Part shown: positions 38,141 to 50,483 of the stretch, one piece after another
Layout: the number at the start of each line of letters is the position of its first letter
Numbering within the stretch: the stretch's first letter is position 1
Assembly: GCA_025774805.1 (NCBI GenBank)
Contig: JALGZR010000014.1
Location: 54,609 to 118,608 of the forward strand
DNA length: 64,000 nt
DNA from: a bacterium
Lineage (GTDB): Bacteria; ARS69
Reading direction: 5' to 3'
Made by a program: the position numbers and the translations under genes
Notes under the pieces: model-generated
Databases searched by the model: none
What the model was told of the DNA's origin: nothing
The model's input: only the letters and a program-made list of their open reading frames with translations

Positions 38141-38920
38141 CTAGGAAAGGTAGAGCAAGAACTGGCTCTCCTGACGGCGGAAGACGGTAAGCCCGACCAG
38201 GAAAGACACGATCGCGCACCCCCCCGCGATCAGGAAGTAGGTGGCGTCCGGCCACGCGCCCTGGAAGAAGACGCTCCGGAAGACGGTCACCTGGTAGAAC
38301 ATCGGGTTCAGCTTCACGACCCAGACGAATCGCTCCGGCAGGATCGAGAGCGGATATATGATCGGGGTGAGGTAGAAGAGCGCCTGCAGGGACACTTCGA
38401 TGATTTGTCCGAGATCGCGAAAGAAGACGGTCCATGCGGACAGCGCGAGGACGATCCCCGCGGTGAAGAGACCGAGAATCACCAGGCAGAGCGGTATGGA
38501 GAGGATCGAGAGTGGAGGTGGAATCCGCTGCCACGCCATCACGATCAACAGGGGAACGAGCGCGAGAAGGAAGTTCACCAGGTGGCTCAGCACGAGGGCG
38601 AGCGGGAAGATCGCGCGCGGCACGTAAATGTTCCGCAGCAGGGTCTCGTTGTGCACCATGGAGAGGGCTCCGCCGGCGACCGACTGGGCGAAGAACGTCC
38701 AGGCAAGAAGCGCCGACAGCACGAACACCGGGTACTTCTCGACCTGGATCCGCCACACGTGCGAGAAGACCATCGTCAGGATGATCATCGTGAACAGCGG
38801 GTTCAACATCGTCCACGCGAACCCGAGGACACTGCGTCGGTAGCGGAGCTTCAGCTCCTTCCCGACCAGGATCGCGGCGAGCTCGCGGTAACGCCAGAGA
38901 TCACGGAGTGTGTGGATCAG
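38141..38920 (-). CDS. Polysaccharide ABC exporter permease (Wzm/TagG-type); probable CTG start
   Basis: MLNPLFTMIILTMVFSHVWRIQVEKYPVFVLSALLAWTFFAQSVAGGALSMVHNETLLRNIYVPRAIFPLALVLSHLVNFLL. The upstream in-frame region LIHTLRDLWRYRELAAILVGKELKLRYRRSVLGFAWT belongs to the family N-terminus and is preceded by GGGGGGAG. Confidence 0.88.
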   Translation of the reverse strand: MIHTLRDLWRYRELAAILVGKELKLRYRRSVLGFAWTMLNPLFTMIILTMVFSHVWRIQVEKYPVFVLSALLAWTFFAQSVAGGALSMVHNETLLRNIYVPRAIFPLALVLSHLVNFLLALVPLLIVMAWQRIPPPLSILSIPLCLVILGLFTAGIVLALSAWTVFFRDLGQIIEVSLQALFYLTPIIYPLSILPERFVWVVKLNPMFYQVTVFRSVFFQGAWPDATYFLIAGGCAIVSFLVGLTVFRRQESQFLLYLS

Positions 38921-39294
38921 AAGCTCCCCCCGACCGTTGGGCCTTCGCGCCGAGTCGTCCCGACTTCCCGCGCACGGTTCATGTCATGCCCGGCACCGCG
39001 GTTCGTCCCGCGGTCCCGCGCTGCCTATGTGGCGGTCAGCGAAGGGTAGGCGTCCCGCGCACCGTGCGCGTCGGTGAGCAAAACAGCGCTCGATCGGGCC
39101 GTCAAGGCCATCGTGCCGTTCATGCGCCGGTGTCCGGGAGCCCGCGGTCCTTCGCAGTCAAACTGCAAGATCAGTGATCGTCGAGGGGGAATGTCGTACC
39201 TGGAGAACGTCGAAGGGCCCCGGTGCCACCGGAGGTCGGGAGGCCTCGGAGAGGCACCCGTCACTCTTCGGCGGAACCCCCGTCGGGTGAGGCT

Positions 39295-40182
39295 CTACTC
39301 GGTGAACTGACCGAGCCGTTCCAGGCACCGCCGCAGTCCGTCTTCCCACGTCGGCATGGGCGGAATCCCGACCTCCGCGAACCGCGTGTTCGCGAGCACG
39401 GAGTTCGACGGGCGCCGCGCCGGGCGGGGGAACTCCGACGACGAGACCGCGTTCACGGTGACGCTCAGCCCCGCCCTCGCGAAGATCGCCCGGGCGAATC
39501 CGTTCCACGTGACCGCGCCCCGGTTCGTCACGTGAAAAGTCCCGGAGGCGTCGGAGAGCGCGAGGTCGATCAGACCGTACGCGAGGTCCGCGGCGAACGT
39601 GGGAGAGCCGAGCTGATCGTCGACGACGGCGAGCTCCGGCCGCTCCGCGGCGAGGCGCATCATCGTCAGGAAGAAGTTCGCGCCGTGGTCCGCGTAGAGC
39701 CACGCCGTGCGGGCCACCGCGCCCGTCCGCCCCAGGAGTCGCACCGCCTCCTCCCCGACGAGCTTCGACCACCCGTAAATCGACAGCGGCCCCGGCGGAT
39801 CGCTCTCGAGATACGGCTCCTTCTTGTCGCCCGAGAAGACGTAGTCGGTCGAGACCATGACGAGCCGGGCCCCCGTCTCCCGGCACGCCTCGGCGACGTG
39901 AGCCGTGGCGCGCCCGTTCGCCAGGAACGCCTTCTCCGGATCGGACTCGCAGCCGTCGACGTCCGTCCAGGCGGCGGCGTGGACCAGGGCTCTCGGTCGC
40001 GCGGCGTCGAGAGCCCGCATCACGGCCTCGCGATCGGTCAGGTCGAAGTCGACGAGATCCCAGGGAATCGGCTCGAGCGAGCGGGCCCGCGCCGCGGCGA
40101 CGAGCTCCCGGCCGAGCATCCCCGCCGCGCCCGTCACCGCCAAGCGCGCGGGGCGGTCTCCCCCCCCTCGGGTCGCGCTCAC
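39295..40182 (-). CDS. rfbD: dTDP-4-dehydrorhamnose reductase (RmlD/RfbD)
   Basis: LAVTGAAGMLGRELVAAA; ALVHAAAWTDVDGCESDPEKAFLANGRATAHVAEACRETGARLVMVSTDYVFSGDKKEPYLESDPPGPLSIYGWSKLVGEEAV. Confidence 0.94.
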   Translation of the reverse strand: MSATRGGGDRPARLAVTGAAGMLGRELVAAARARSLEPIPWDLVDFDLTDREAVMRALDAARPRALVHAAAWTDVDGCESDPEKAFLANGRATAHVAEACRETGARLVMVSTDYVFSGDKKEPYLESDPPGPLSIYGWSKLVGEEAVRLLGRTGAVARTAWLYADHGANFFLTMMRLAAERPELAVVDDQLGSPTFAADLAYGLIDLALSDASGTFHVTNRGAVTWNGFARAIFARAGLSVTVNAVSSSEFPRPARRPSNSVLANTRFAEVGIPPMPTWEDGLRRCLERLGQFTE

Positions 40183-41246
40183 TCGGGTACCTGGATCTCG
40201 GAGCTGTCGCCGACCATGAAGCGGAACGCGCGAGGCTTCGCCGGCGAGCGGGTGATCCGGACGTTCTTGCCGACGAGGCTTCCCTCCATCCGTCCCCCGA
40301 TCGACTCGATCCGGCTGTTCTCCAGGATGATCGAGAACTCGATCTCCGCCCCGAGGATCTCGCAACCGCTGGAGATCGAGGTGAAGGGGCCGATGTAGGA
40401 GTCCCTCACCACGGTCCCCTCCCCGATCACGAGGGGTCCTCTCAGCTCCGAGTTCTCGATGACCGCACCCTCGGCGACGACGACGTCGCCGATCACGCGG
40501 GTCCCGCCCAAGGTCGACCCCCGGACGTCGCGCTCGACCCCGGACAGAGCGACGCGATTCGCCTCGAGCAAGTCCTCGAGCTTCCCGGTGTCCTTCCACC
40601 ACCCCTTGATGATGTGACTCGTCACCTCTTTCCCGTTCCGGATGAGCCACTGAATCGCGTCGGTAATCTCGAGCTCGCCGCGCGAGGAGGGCTGAATGGC
40701 GTGCACCGCCTCGAAGATCGTCGAGTCGAACATGTAGACACCCACGAGCGCGTAGTCCGACTTCGGTCTCTTCGGCTTCTCCTCCAGCCCGATCACCTTT
40801 CCGCCCTTGATCTCCGCCACGCCGAAGTCGGAGGGATTCGGGACGCGCGCCAGGAGAATCTGCGAATTCGGACGCTCCTCCTCGAACTCCCGGACAAGCG
40901 GGGAGATTCCGTCCTTGATGAAGTTGTCGCCGAGGAACATGACGAAGCTGTCCGCCCCGATGAAATCCTGCGCGATCTTGACCGCGTGGGCGAGTCCGAG
41001 CGGAGCGGCCTGATGAATGTACGTGGCATTCACCCCGAGGTCGGCTCCGTCCCCGACCGCCGCCTCGATCTCGCGGGCGGTGTCTCCGACGATGATCCCG
41101 ATGTCGGTGATGCCGGCCTCGCGGATGGCTTCGATCGCGAAGAAGAGGATCGGCTTGTTCGCCACCGGCACGAGCTGTTTGGCGCTCGTGTGGGTGATTG
41201 GTCGAAGCCGCGTGCCTTTGCCTCCGGAGAGAATCAGTGCTTTCAA
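40179..41246 (-). CDS. Glucose-1-phosphate thymidylyltransferase, long form with left-handed beta-helix C-terminus
   Basis: MKALILSGGKGTRLRPITHTSAKQLVPVANKPILFFAIEAIREAGITDIGIIVGDTAREIEAAVGDGADLG; VMFLGDNFIKDGI; WWKDTGKLEDLLEANR; hexapeptide-type repeats. Confidence 0.93.
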   Translation of the reverse strand: MKALILSGGKGTRLRPITHTSAKQLVPVANKPILFFAIEAIREAGITDIGIIVGDTAREIEAAVGDGADLGVNATYIHQAAPLGLAHAVKIAQDFIGADSFVMFLGDNFIKDGISPLVREFEEERPNSQILLARVPNPSDFGVAEIKGGKVIGLEEKPKRPKSDYALVGVYMFDSTIFEAVHAIQPSSRGELEITDAIQWLIRNGKEVTSHIIKGWWKDTGKLEDLLEANRVALSGVERDVRGSTLGGTRVIGDVVVAEGAVIENSELRGPLVIGEGTVVRDSYIGPFTSISSGCEILGAEIEFSIILENSRIESIGGRMEGSLVGKNVRITRSPAKPRAFRFMVGDSSEIQVPE

Positions 41247-41259
41247 CGACGCCTCCTCC

Positions 41260-42080
41260 TCATGAGTCGCGGCCGGTGAACCGGCGCAGCCATCGCTTCG
41301 CGGTCGAGGACGGCCCGATCTCGATCGGCGTCGTCTCGACCGGTTCTCCCCGGGCGATCCGCCAGGGACGCTCCGAGGTCATGCGCTCGGCCTCCTCGCT
41401 TCCGACGATCCGGGCCGCCGCCTCCCGCCCCCGGGCGAGGCAGAACGGCCGGCGACCCCGGTCGTGGGCATCGGAGGCCAGGATGTGACCCGCCCCCGCG
41501 GCCAGAAGGCGTTCGGCGGCCTCGCGGGAATCGCGGCCGAGGTAACCCAGCAGGCTCGAGGCGTTGATCTGCAGGAGAACGCCGTGGCGGACCCACTCGC
41601 CGACCGGGGAGAGATCCGCCTGGAGCTCACGATTCCGTTCCGGGTGCGCCACGATCGGGCGACGGCCGAGGGCTCGCAGCGCATCGAGAACTTGCCCCAG
41701 GTGACTCGGCACGGCGCGCAACGAAAAGTCGAGAAGAACATAGGGCCCCTGCCGACCCAGGGTCACGGCCTTTTCCGCGAAATCGCCGGCCGCCGTCCGG
41801 TCCGAGAGGAAGTTCTCCGCACCGGGCAGGACGTCCAGGGAGATTCCCTCCCGATCGAGTCCCGCCGTGAGACGTCGGTGCTCGACCTCGAGGAGCTCCG
41901 GCGTCGTGTCGAAGAGCCCGACCCCCAGATGGGACGTCGCGATCACCGCCTCGCACCCCTGGTCCCGCGCGTCGCGGGCCATCGCGATCGCCTCGGGGAG
42001 GTCGACCGCACCGTCGTCGACGGCGGGCAGTATGTGACAGTGGAGATCGATCATCTCCCGAGGCCCGCCCGCTTCGCCGG

Positions 42081-42084
<4 letters not shown>
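41260..42084 (-). CDS. CpsB/CapC/YwqE-type PHP-fold tyrosine-protein phosphatase-like protein
   Basis: MIDLHCHILPAVDDGAVDLPEAIAMARDARDQGCEAVIATSH; PIVAHPERNRELQ; INASSLLGYLG; HILASDAHDRGRRP. Confidence 0.88.
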
Positions 42085-44774
<2,690 letters not shown>

Positions 44775-44816
44775 GCTCTTCCTCATCGGGAGCCGCCCGC
44801 CCCCGCCCCAGCCCTC

Positions 44817-44852
44817 GCCTGCCGATCTCACCGGCCTCGGCTGCGGCAGCGG
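44817..44852 (+). repeat. Solo terminal end of the dispersed repeat (right end, inverted orientation)
   Basis: GCCTGCCGATCTCACCGGCCTCGGCTGCGGCAGCGG vs reverse complement of the copy B right end AGCCTTCATATCTCACCAGGCTCTGCTGCGGCAGCGG. Confidence 0.7.
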
Positions 44853-44878
44853 CCGGCCGGGCGGGAGACGCGGACTCG

Positions 44879-45475
44879 TCATTCGCCGTCGAGGTCGGGG
44901 GCGACCTCGGGGAATTCGCCGGCGTCGCCCGGCACGAACTCCTCGTCGAGGTGACGACGGAGCGCCTCGCGGCAGATCTCGGGATCGAATCCCCGCCGCG
45001 CCAAGGCCCCCCACAACCGGCGCCGCCGTGCGCTCTCGGCGGCCGGATCGCCGGACGGGACGTCCTTCCCTCCCCGATCCGCCTTTCGCGCGACGGCCCG
45101 CGCGGCCTCGACCTCGCCCTCCCGGTCCAGAACCTCCGCGACCACCGACTCCACGACCGCGTCGGAGACCCCCTGTCGTCGCAGCTCCCGGCCGATCAGG
45201 TGCCTCCCCCGCGGCGCGAACCGCATCCGATCCCGGACCCAGGCCCGGCACGTCTCGGCGTCGTCGACGTATCCCAACTCGCCGAGGCGCGCGATCGCCT
45301 CGTCGATCTCCGCTCCGCCGAACCCCTGCTTCCGGAGATGCGCGCGGACCTGACGTTCGAAGCGGCGCCGCGGCGCGAGATACCGGATCGCCGTCTCGAC
45401 GGGAGAGAGAGGCGGGCTCCCGCCCCTCTCCCTCTCCCCCCGGGGCCGGCTACTTCTCCCGCGCCGCCCCGGCAA
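44879..45475 (-). CDS. recX: Regulatory protein RecX
   Basis: [84 protein letters not shown]; downstream of recA. Confidence 0.9.
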   Translation of the reverse strand: MPGRRGRSSRPRGERERGGSPPLSPVETAIRYLAPRRRFERQVRAHLRKQGFGGAEIDEAIARLGELGYVDDAETCRAWVRDRMRFAPRGRHLIGRELRRQGVSDAVVESVVAEVLDREGEVEAARAVARKADRGGKDVPSGDPAAESARRRRLWGALARRGFDPEICREALRRHLDEEFVPGDAGEFPEVAPDLDGE

Positions 45476-46553
45476 CCTCGGCCTCCCGCGCGTCGTCCGG
45501 GGAGCCGCCCTCGTCCACGCCGAGACCGTAGGCGGTCCGCACCTCGCGGTCGAGCTTCTCGAAGAGATCGGGGTTCTCCGTGAGGAACGACTTCGCGTTC
45601 TCCCGCCCCTGCCCGATCCGCTCGCCGGCGTAAGAGAACCAGCTTCCCGACTTCTCCACGATCGACTTCTCCACGCCCAGGTCGAGGACGTCTCCCACGT
45701 AGGAGATGCCCTGGCCGTAGATGATGTCGAACTCCGCCTCGCGGAAGGGGGGCGCCAGCTTGTTCTTCACGACCTTCACGCGGGTGCGGTTTCCGATCGC
45801 GGACGTCCCGTCCTTGATCGATCCGATGCGCCGGATGTCCAGCCGCATCGAGGAGTAGAACTTGAGCGCGTTGCCCCCCGATGTGGTCTCGGGATTGCCG
45901 AACATGACGCCGATCTTCATCCGGATCTGGTTGATGAAGATGATGCTCGTCTTCGACTTCGAGACCGACCCCGTGAGCTTCCGCATCGCCTGGGACATGA
46001 GTCGCGCCTGCAGCCCGACGCTGTGGTCGCCCATCTCCCCTTCGATCTCGGCCCGGGGCACGAGCGCCGCGACGGAGTCGATCGCGATGATGTCGACGGC
46101 GTTGGAGCGTACGAGCATGTCCGTGATCTCGAGCGCCTGCTCTCCCGTGTCCGGCTGGGAGACGAGCAGGTTGTCGATGTCGACGCCGAGCGCCTGCGCG
46201 TACTTCGCGTCGAGAGCGTGCTCGGCGTCGATGAAGGCCGCCGTGCCGCCCCGCTTCTGAGCGTTCGCCATCATGTGGAGGACCAGCGTGGTCTTCCCCG
46301 ACGCCTCGGGACCGAACACCTCGATGACCCGTCCGCTCGGGATACCGCCGATTCCGACGGCGATGTCGAGCGAGAGCGAGCCGGTCGGGATGACGGCCAG
46401 CGCCTCCTCGATCGTCCGGGGATCGCCGAGCCGCATGATGGCTCCCTTGCCGAACTGCCGCTCGATCTGCCCGACGGTCATGTCGAGCGCCTTGCCCCGA
46501 TTCTTTTCCTGGGAGATCCCACGCACCTGTCCTCGTGCGCCTCCGGTCTTCAT
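45450..46553 (-). CDS. recA: Recombinase RecA
   Basis: [122 protein letters not shown]. Confidence 0.98.
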   Translation of the reverse strand: MKTGGARGQVRGISQEKNRGKALDMTVGQIERQFGKGAIMRLGDPRTIEEALAVIPTGSLSLDIAVGIGGIPSGRVIEVFGPEASGKTTLVLHMMANAQKRGGTAAFIDAEHALDAKYAQALGVDIDNLLVSQPDTGEQALEITDMLVRSNAVDIIAIDSVAALVPRAEIEGEMGDHSVGLQARLMSQAMRKLTGSVSKSKTSIIFINQIRMKIGVMFGNPETTSGGNALKFYSSMRLDIRRIGSIKDGTSAIGNRTRVKVVKNKLAPPFREAEFDIIYGQGISYVGDVLDLGVEKSIVEKSGSWFSYAGERIGQGRENAKSFLTENPDLFEKLDREVRTAYGLGVDEGGSPDDAREAEVAGAAREK

Positions 46554-47170
46554 GAAGCCTCTCCTTCGGTGTGACGTTTCGTCCTCGGTGCCCCGGCTCC
46601 GCCCAGCGGAAGGCGGGCCACCGCTCCGTAAACCGCTCCCCGGGGCGTCAGCCGGCTCTCCGCCAGCGTCACCTCCTCGAGGAAATGCGTCTGCCCACGA
46701 AACGACAGTTCCCCGAGGAGGTCTCGAAGTCGCCCGAGTCCCCGGTGACCCTTCGGACGACCCAACGTGACGTGCGCGTGAAACGGCCGGTCCTCGGCCC
46801 GGTCGAGGACCCCCGCCTCGAGCGCCGCCTGCTCCACTCGCGACGCGACCGCCGCGAGCTCACGCCCCCCCTGCGAAAGCCCCGCCCAGACCACGCGGGG
46901 GGCTCCCCGCCGGGGGAACGCGCCGAGCCCCTCGAGCCGGTACTCGAACGGCGCGACTCGTGAGAGCTCCGGCCCGAGACGCCGCACGAAGTCGTCCGCG
47001 CGATCCTCCTCCACGTCTCCGAGAAATCGGAGGGTGACGTGGAGGTTCTCGGGGGGCACCCAGCGGACCGGCGCCTCGGGCGCCTCCGCCCGCAGCCTCT
47101 CGAGGACGGTCGCCGCCTCCTCCCGCGCGTCCCCGCCGAGCCAGGCGGCGACGAACATTCGTCGACTCAT
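46550..47170 (-). CDS. thpR: RNA 2',3'-cyclic phosphodiesterase (2'-5' RNA ligase family)
   Basis: [42 protein letters not shown] (paired HxT motifs). Confidence 0.92.
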   Translation of the reverse strand: MSRRMFVAAWLGGDAREEAATVLERLRAEAPEAPVRWVPPENLHVTLRFLGDVEEDRADDFVRRLGPELSRVAPFEYRLEGLGAFPRRGAPRVVWAGLSQGGRELAAVASRVEQAALEAGVLDRAEDRPFHAHVTLGRPKGHRGLGRLRDLLGELSFRGQTHFLEEVTLAESRLTPRGAVYGAVARLPLGGAGAPRTKRHTEGEAS

Positions 47171-47228
47171 GGCCCGGGCCCCCGGATCCGGCCGCCCGCG
47201 TCGCCGCCTCTTGGCATTCGGCGACTCA

Positions 47229-48452
47229 TCACCCGAGCTCCCGGACCCGACGATAGGCCATTTCCAGGGCCTTGTTGATCGTTCGTTCGCGGACCAACGG
47301 CCGATCCCCGGGCATCACGGAACGGCGGGCGGAAGTCCCCCGCTCGTCGGCGATGCCGATCCAGATCGTGCCGACCGGCTTGTCGGGAGAGCCCCCGCCG
47401 GGGCCGGCGATTCCGGTCACGGACACGGCCACGGACGCGCCGAAACGAGCCCGGGCCCCGTCGGCCATGGCGAGGGCCACCTCTTCGGAGACCGCCCCTC
47501 GTTCTTCGAGGAGCCCGGAGGCGATCCCGAGACGCTCGACCTTGGCCCGATTGGAGTAGGCGATGATCCCGCCAAGATACACGGAAGACGATCCCGGAAC
47601 ATCGGTGATTCTCTTCCCGATCGCGCCCCCGGTGCACGACTCGGCGGTGGCGAGCGTCCGCCCCGACTCGCGGAAGACCTCGACGACCCCTTCCGGCAGC
47701 GAGGTCCCGGGAAGGGCGGAGACGCCGAGGAGCGCCCGGACCTCCGCCGCCGCCCGGTCGAGCTCCGCGTCCGGAGCGCCGGTGGGCGCGGCCAGTCGGA
47801 GACGCACCCCTCCGGGGGCGGGGAGATAGCCCAGACGGATCCCGGCCGGCGGGCGGAAGCCCGCGTCGTCGAGGAGCGTCGCGACCCGGACCTCGCTGAG
47901 ACCTGCCGTGGCCACGAGACGCTCCCCGCTCCGTCCCGGTCCGAATCCGGGCAGGCCCGCGGCCAGCGAGTCGACCATCGCGCGGGCCTCCCGGGGGACT
48001 CCGGGCAGGACCCAGACTTCGGCCGAGCCGAGACGCCCCTTGAGACCCGGCGCCGATCCCTCCCGGTTCTCCACCGGGTCCCACCCGGTGGGGACGCCCG
48101 CCTGGCGAACCGCGGCGACCGGCGAATCGAGCCGGTACCTCCGCAGCCTCTCCTCGAGGGACGTTCGGATCGCGTCGTCGATCCCGAGGGACACCCCCGC
48201 GGCGTCCGCGAGGGCCTCGCGGGTCACGTCATCGGCGGTCGGGCCGAGCCCGCCGGTCACGACGAGAAGATCGCTCCGGGCGGCGAGGCGCCGGGCCGCG
48301 TCCGCGATCGCCTTCCGGTCGTCCCCGGTCGTCGCGACCTCGGTGATCGGCACGCCGTGACGGGCGAGAACGCGCGCGACCGCAGCGAGATTGAGATCGG
48401 AGACGATTCCCGCGAGGAGCTCGTCCCCGACCAGGAGCACGGCGGCCCTCAC
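47229..48452 (-). CDS. cinA: CinA family protein (MoaB-like domain + nicotinamide-nucleotide amidase domain)
   Basis: RAAVLLVGDELLAGIVSDLNLAAVARVLARHGVPITEVATTGDDRKAI; LVVTGGLGPTADDVTREALADA; LATAESCTGGAIGKRITDVPGSSSVYLGGIIAYSNRAK. Confidence 0.95.
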   Translation of the reverse strand: MRAAVLLVGDELLAGIVSDLNLAAVARVLARHGVPITEVATTGDDRKAIADAARRLAARSDLLVVTGGLGPTADDVTREALADAAGVSLGIDDAIRTSLEERLRRYRLDSPVAAVRQAGVPTGWDPVENREGSAPGLKGRLGSAEVWVLPGVPREARAMVDSLAAGLPGFGPGRSGERLVATAGLSEVRVATLLDDAGFRPPAGIRLGYLPAPGGVRLRLAAPTGAPDAELDRAAAEVRALLGVSALPGTSLPEGVVEVFRESGRTLATAESCTGGAIGKRITDVPGSSSVYLGGIIAYSNRAKVERLGIASGLLEERGAVSEEVALAMADGARARFGASVAVSVTGIAGPGGGSPDKPVGTIWIGIADERGTSARRSVMPGDRPLVRERTINKALEMAYRRVRELG

Positions 48453-48455
48453 GGC

Positions 48456-48947
48456 TCATCCTCCCCCCGCGCCGGCGAGCGCGGTCTTCGCGGTGAGGAG
48501 GAGCCGGAGCGCGATCGCGGCGTAGATCCCCGCGAAGACGTCGTCGGCCATGACGCCCCAGCCCCTTCCCCACCGCTGGCTGGCTCCGGAGGGAAACGGC
48601 TTGAGAATGTCGGCAATGCGGAAGAGCAGGAATCCACCGGCGAGTACGAACGGAGTCGGAGGAAGGCAGAGCAACGTGATCCACTGACCGACGATCTCGT
48701 CGATGACGATCGGACCTCCGTCCGCCCCGAACTCCTCCTCGCCTCGGCGGGCCGCGGGGAGACCGACGAGAATCGCCAGGACGATGAACGCGATCGGCCC
48801 CCACGAGAAGACCCCGTCGGAGCCCAGGGGCAGCCAGGGCACGGCCGCGTAAAGGGCCACGGCGAGAAGACAACCCGCGGTGCCGGGGGCGACGGGGAAG
48901 AACCCGGTCCAGATCCCGGTGGCGTAAACTCGGAGCAACCCCCTCAC
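48456..48947 (-). CDS. pgpA: Phosphatidylglycerophosphatase A
   Basis: ATGIWTGFFPVAPGTAGCLLAVALY; GGPIVIDEIVGQWITLLCLPPTPFVLAGGFLLFRIADILKPFPS; GWGVMADDVFAGIYAAIALRL. Confidence 0.93.
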   Translation of the reverse strand: MRGLLRVYATGIWTGFFPVAPGTAGCLLAVALYAAVPWLPLGSDGVFSWGPIAFIVLAILVGLPAARRGEEEFGADGGPIVIDEIVGQWITLLCLPPTPFVLAGGFLLFRIADILKPFPSGASQRWGRGWGVMADDVFAGIYAAIALRLLLTAKTALAGAGGG

Positions 48948-48954
48948 GCCGGGC

Positions 48955-49548
48955 TCACGGCCGGGCTTCTCCCCGGAGGAGGCCCCGGTTCCTCCAGAAG
49001 TAGTCGAGCCCGGAGAGGAGCGTCACCGCCGTCATCAGGATCAGGGCCAGGTAGACGAGATCCCCCAGCGGCTCCCCGGGGCGTTTCCAGTAGGCGGGGG
49101 TCGGATCCTCCGACGCCCGTACCGACATGATCGCGAGCAGGGCGAAGACCACGCCCATCTGGATCGTCGTCTTCCACTTGCCGAACGTGCTCGGCTGGAT
49201 GATCACCCCCCGGCGTCCGGCGAGGCCGCGAAAACCCGTGACGAGGAACTCGCGTCCGAGAATCGAGCCCACCATCCATCCCTTCACGGGAGCGACTCCC
49301 ATCGCGAGGAACGAGAGGTAGGCGAGACCGACGAGCAGCTTGTCCGCGATGGGATCCAGGATTCGGCCGGCTCTCGTGACCGTGTTCGTCCTTCGAGCGA
49401 GATAGCCGTCGGCGCTGTCGGTGGCGGCGGCCAGCAGGAAGATCGCCGAGGCGATCCAAAGGGAGGAGACCGTCTGGCGGAGCAGAAAGACCGCGAAGAC
49501 GGGGGTCAGAACGAGACGCGCGATGGTGAGGTGGGTCGCGACCGTCAT
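48955..49548 (-). CDS. pgsA: CDP-diacylglycerol-glycerol-3-phosphate 3-phosphatidyltransferase
   Basis: TIARLVLTPVFAVFLL; ATDSADGYLARRTNTVTRAGRILDPIADKLLVGLAYL (CDP-OH-P transferase motif). Confidence 0.94.
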   Translation of the reverse strand: MTVATHLTIARLVLTPVFAVFLLRQTVSSLWIASAIFLLAAATDSADGYLARRTNTVTRAGRILDPIADKLLVGLAYLSFLAMGVAPVKGWMVGSILGREFLVTGFRGLAGRRGVIIQPSTFGKWKTTIQMGVVFALLAIMSVRASEDPTPAYWKRPGEPLGDLVYLALILMTAVTLLSGLDYFWRNRGLLRGEARP

Positions 49549-50150
49549 CCCCCCATTCTCTCCCTTCCCTGAATGGCTCGCCCGAGCGTGGCCGTGTCCG
49601 CGAACTCGAGATCTCCGCCCACGGGAATCCCTCGGGCGATTCTTGACACGGTGCACCCCAGCGGCACCAGGAGTTTCTGAAGGTAGAAGGCGGTCGCGTC
49701 CCCCTCGGTGTCCGGATTGAGCGCGAGGATCACCTCGCGGGGGGACTGCTCTCGAACGCGCGCGAGCAGCTCCTTCACCTTCAGCTCCTCCGGTCCGATC
49801 CCGTCGAGGGGCGAGAGGACCCCGTGCAGCACGTGGTACCGGCCCCGGTACTCCCCGGTCGCCTCCACGGCGAGCACGTCGCTCGGCTCCTCCACCACGC
49901 ACACCTGGTCGTCGATCCGGCGGACGTCGGTGCACAGAGAACAGGGAGAGGACTCGGTCACGTTGTGGCAGATGCCGCAGAACGTGATCTTCGACTTGAC
50001 GTCGGTGAGCGCCCGCGCGAATCGGGCGACCGCCTCGTCGTCGGAACGCAGCACGTGAAACGCGAGACGGCGCGCCGTCTTGCGGCCGATTCCCGGAAGG
50101 CGCGCGAACTCGTCGACGAGCCGGGAGAGGGATTCCGAACCGAAGTCCAC
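49545..50150 (-). CDS. recR: Recombination protein RecR
   Basis: LSRLVDEFARLPGIGRKTARRLAFHVL; FCGICHNVTESSPCSLCTDVRRIDDQVCVVEEPSDVLAVEATGEYRGRYHVLHGVLSPLDGIGPEELKVKELLAR. Confidence 0.97.
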   Translation of the reverse strand: MDFGSESLSRLVDEFARLPGIGRKTARRLAFHVLRSDDEAVARFARALTDVKSKITFCGICHNVTESSPCSLCTDVRRIDDQVCVVEEPSDVLAVEATGEYRGRYHVLHGVLSPLDGIGPEELKVKELLARVREQSPREVILALNPDTEGDATAFYLQKLLVPLGCTVSRIARGIPVGGDLEFADTATLGRAIQGRERMGG

Positions 50151-50169
50151 GGGAGCCCCGAAGGCGGTT

Positions 50170-50481
50170 TCAGACCAGACCCGGGGGGAGGCCGAGATCT
50201 CCGGCCGCCTTCTGCATCTCGGAGGAGGCCAGCTCGACCGTGCGCCTCTTTGCCTGGTTCACGGCGGCGACGATCAAATCCTGCAGCATGTCGAGATCGC
50301 CGGGATCGACGACCTCGGGATCGAGGGTGACCGATCGGAGAAAGCCGTCGCCGGTCATGACCACCTTGACCATTCCCCCGCCCGCGGTCTCCTCGACGGT
50401 CTTCGCGGCCAGCTCCTCCTGGGCCCGCTGCATCTGCTCCTGGGCCTTCTGCATCTGCTTCATCATCTTGTTCAGGTTCAT
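50170..50481 (-). CDS. YbaB/EbfC nucleoid-associated protein
   Basis: MNLNKMMKQMQKAQEQMQRAQEELAAKTVEETAGGGMVKVVMTGDGFLRSVTLDPEVVDPGDLDMLQDLIVAAVNQAKRR. Confidence 0.95.
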   Translation of the reverse strand: MNLNKMMKQMQKAQEQMQRAQEELAAKTVEETAGGGMVKVVMTGDGFLRSVTLDPEVVDPGDLDMLQDLIVAAVNQAKRRTVELASSEMQKAAGDLGLPPGLV

Positions 50482-50483
50482 CG

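Noticed and set aside
39074-39310. 78-aa plus-strand ORF between the Wzm-type gene and rfbD
   Set aside because: No recognisable motif, atypical composition; treated as intergenic.
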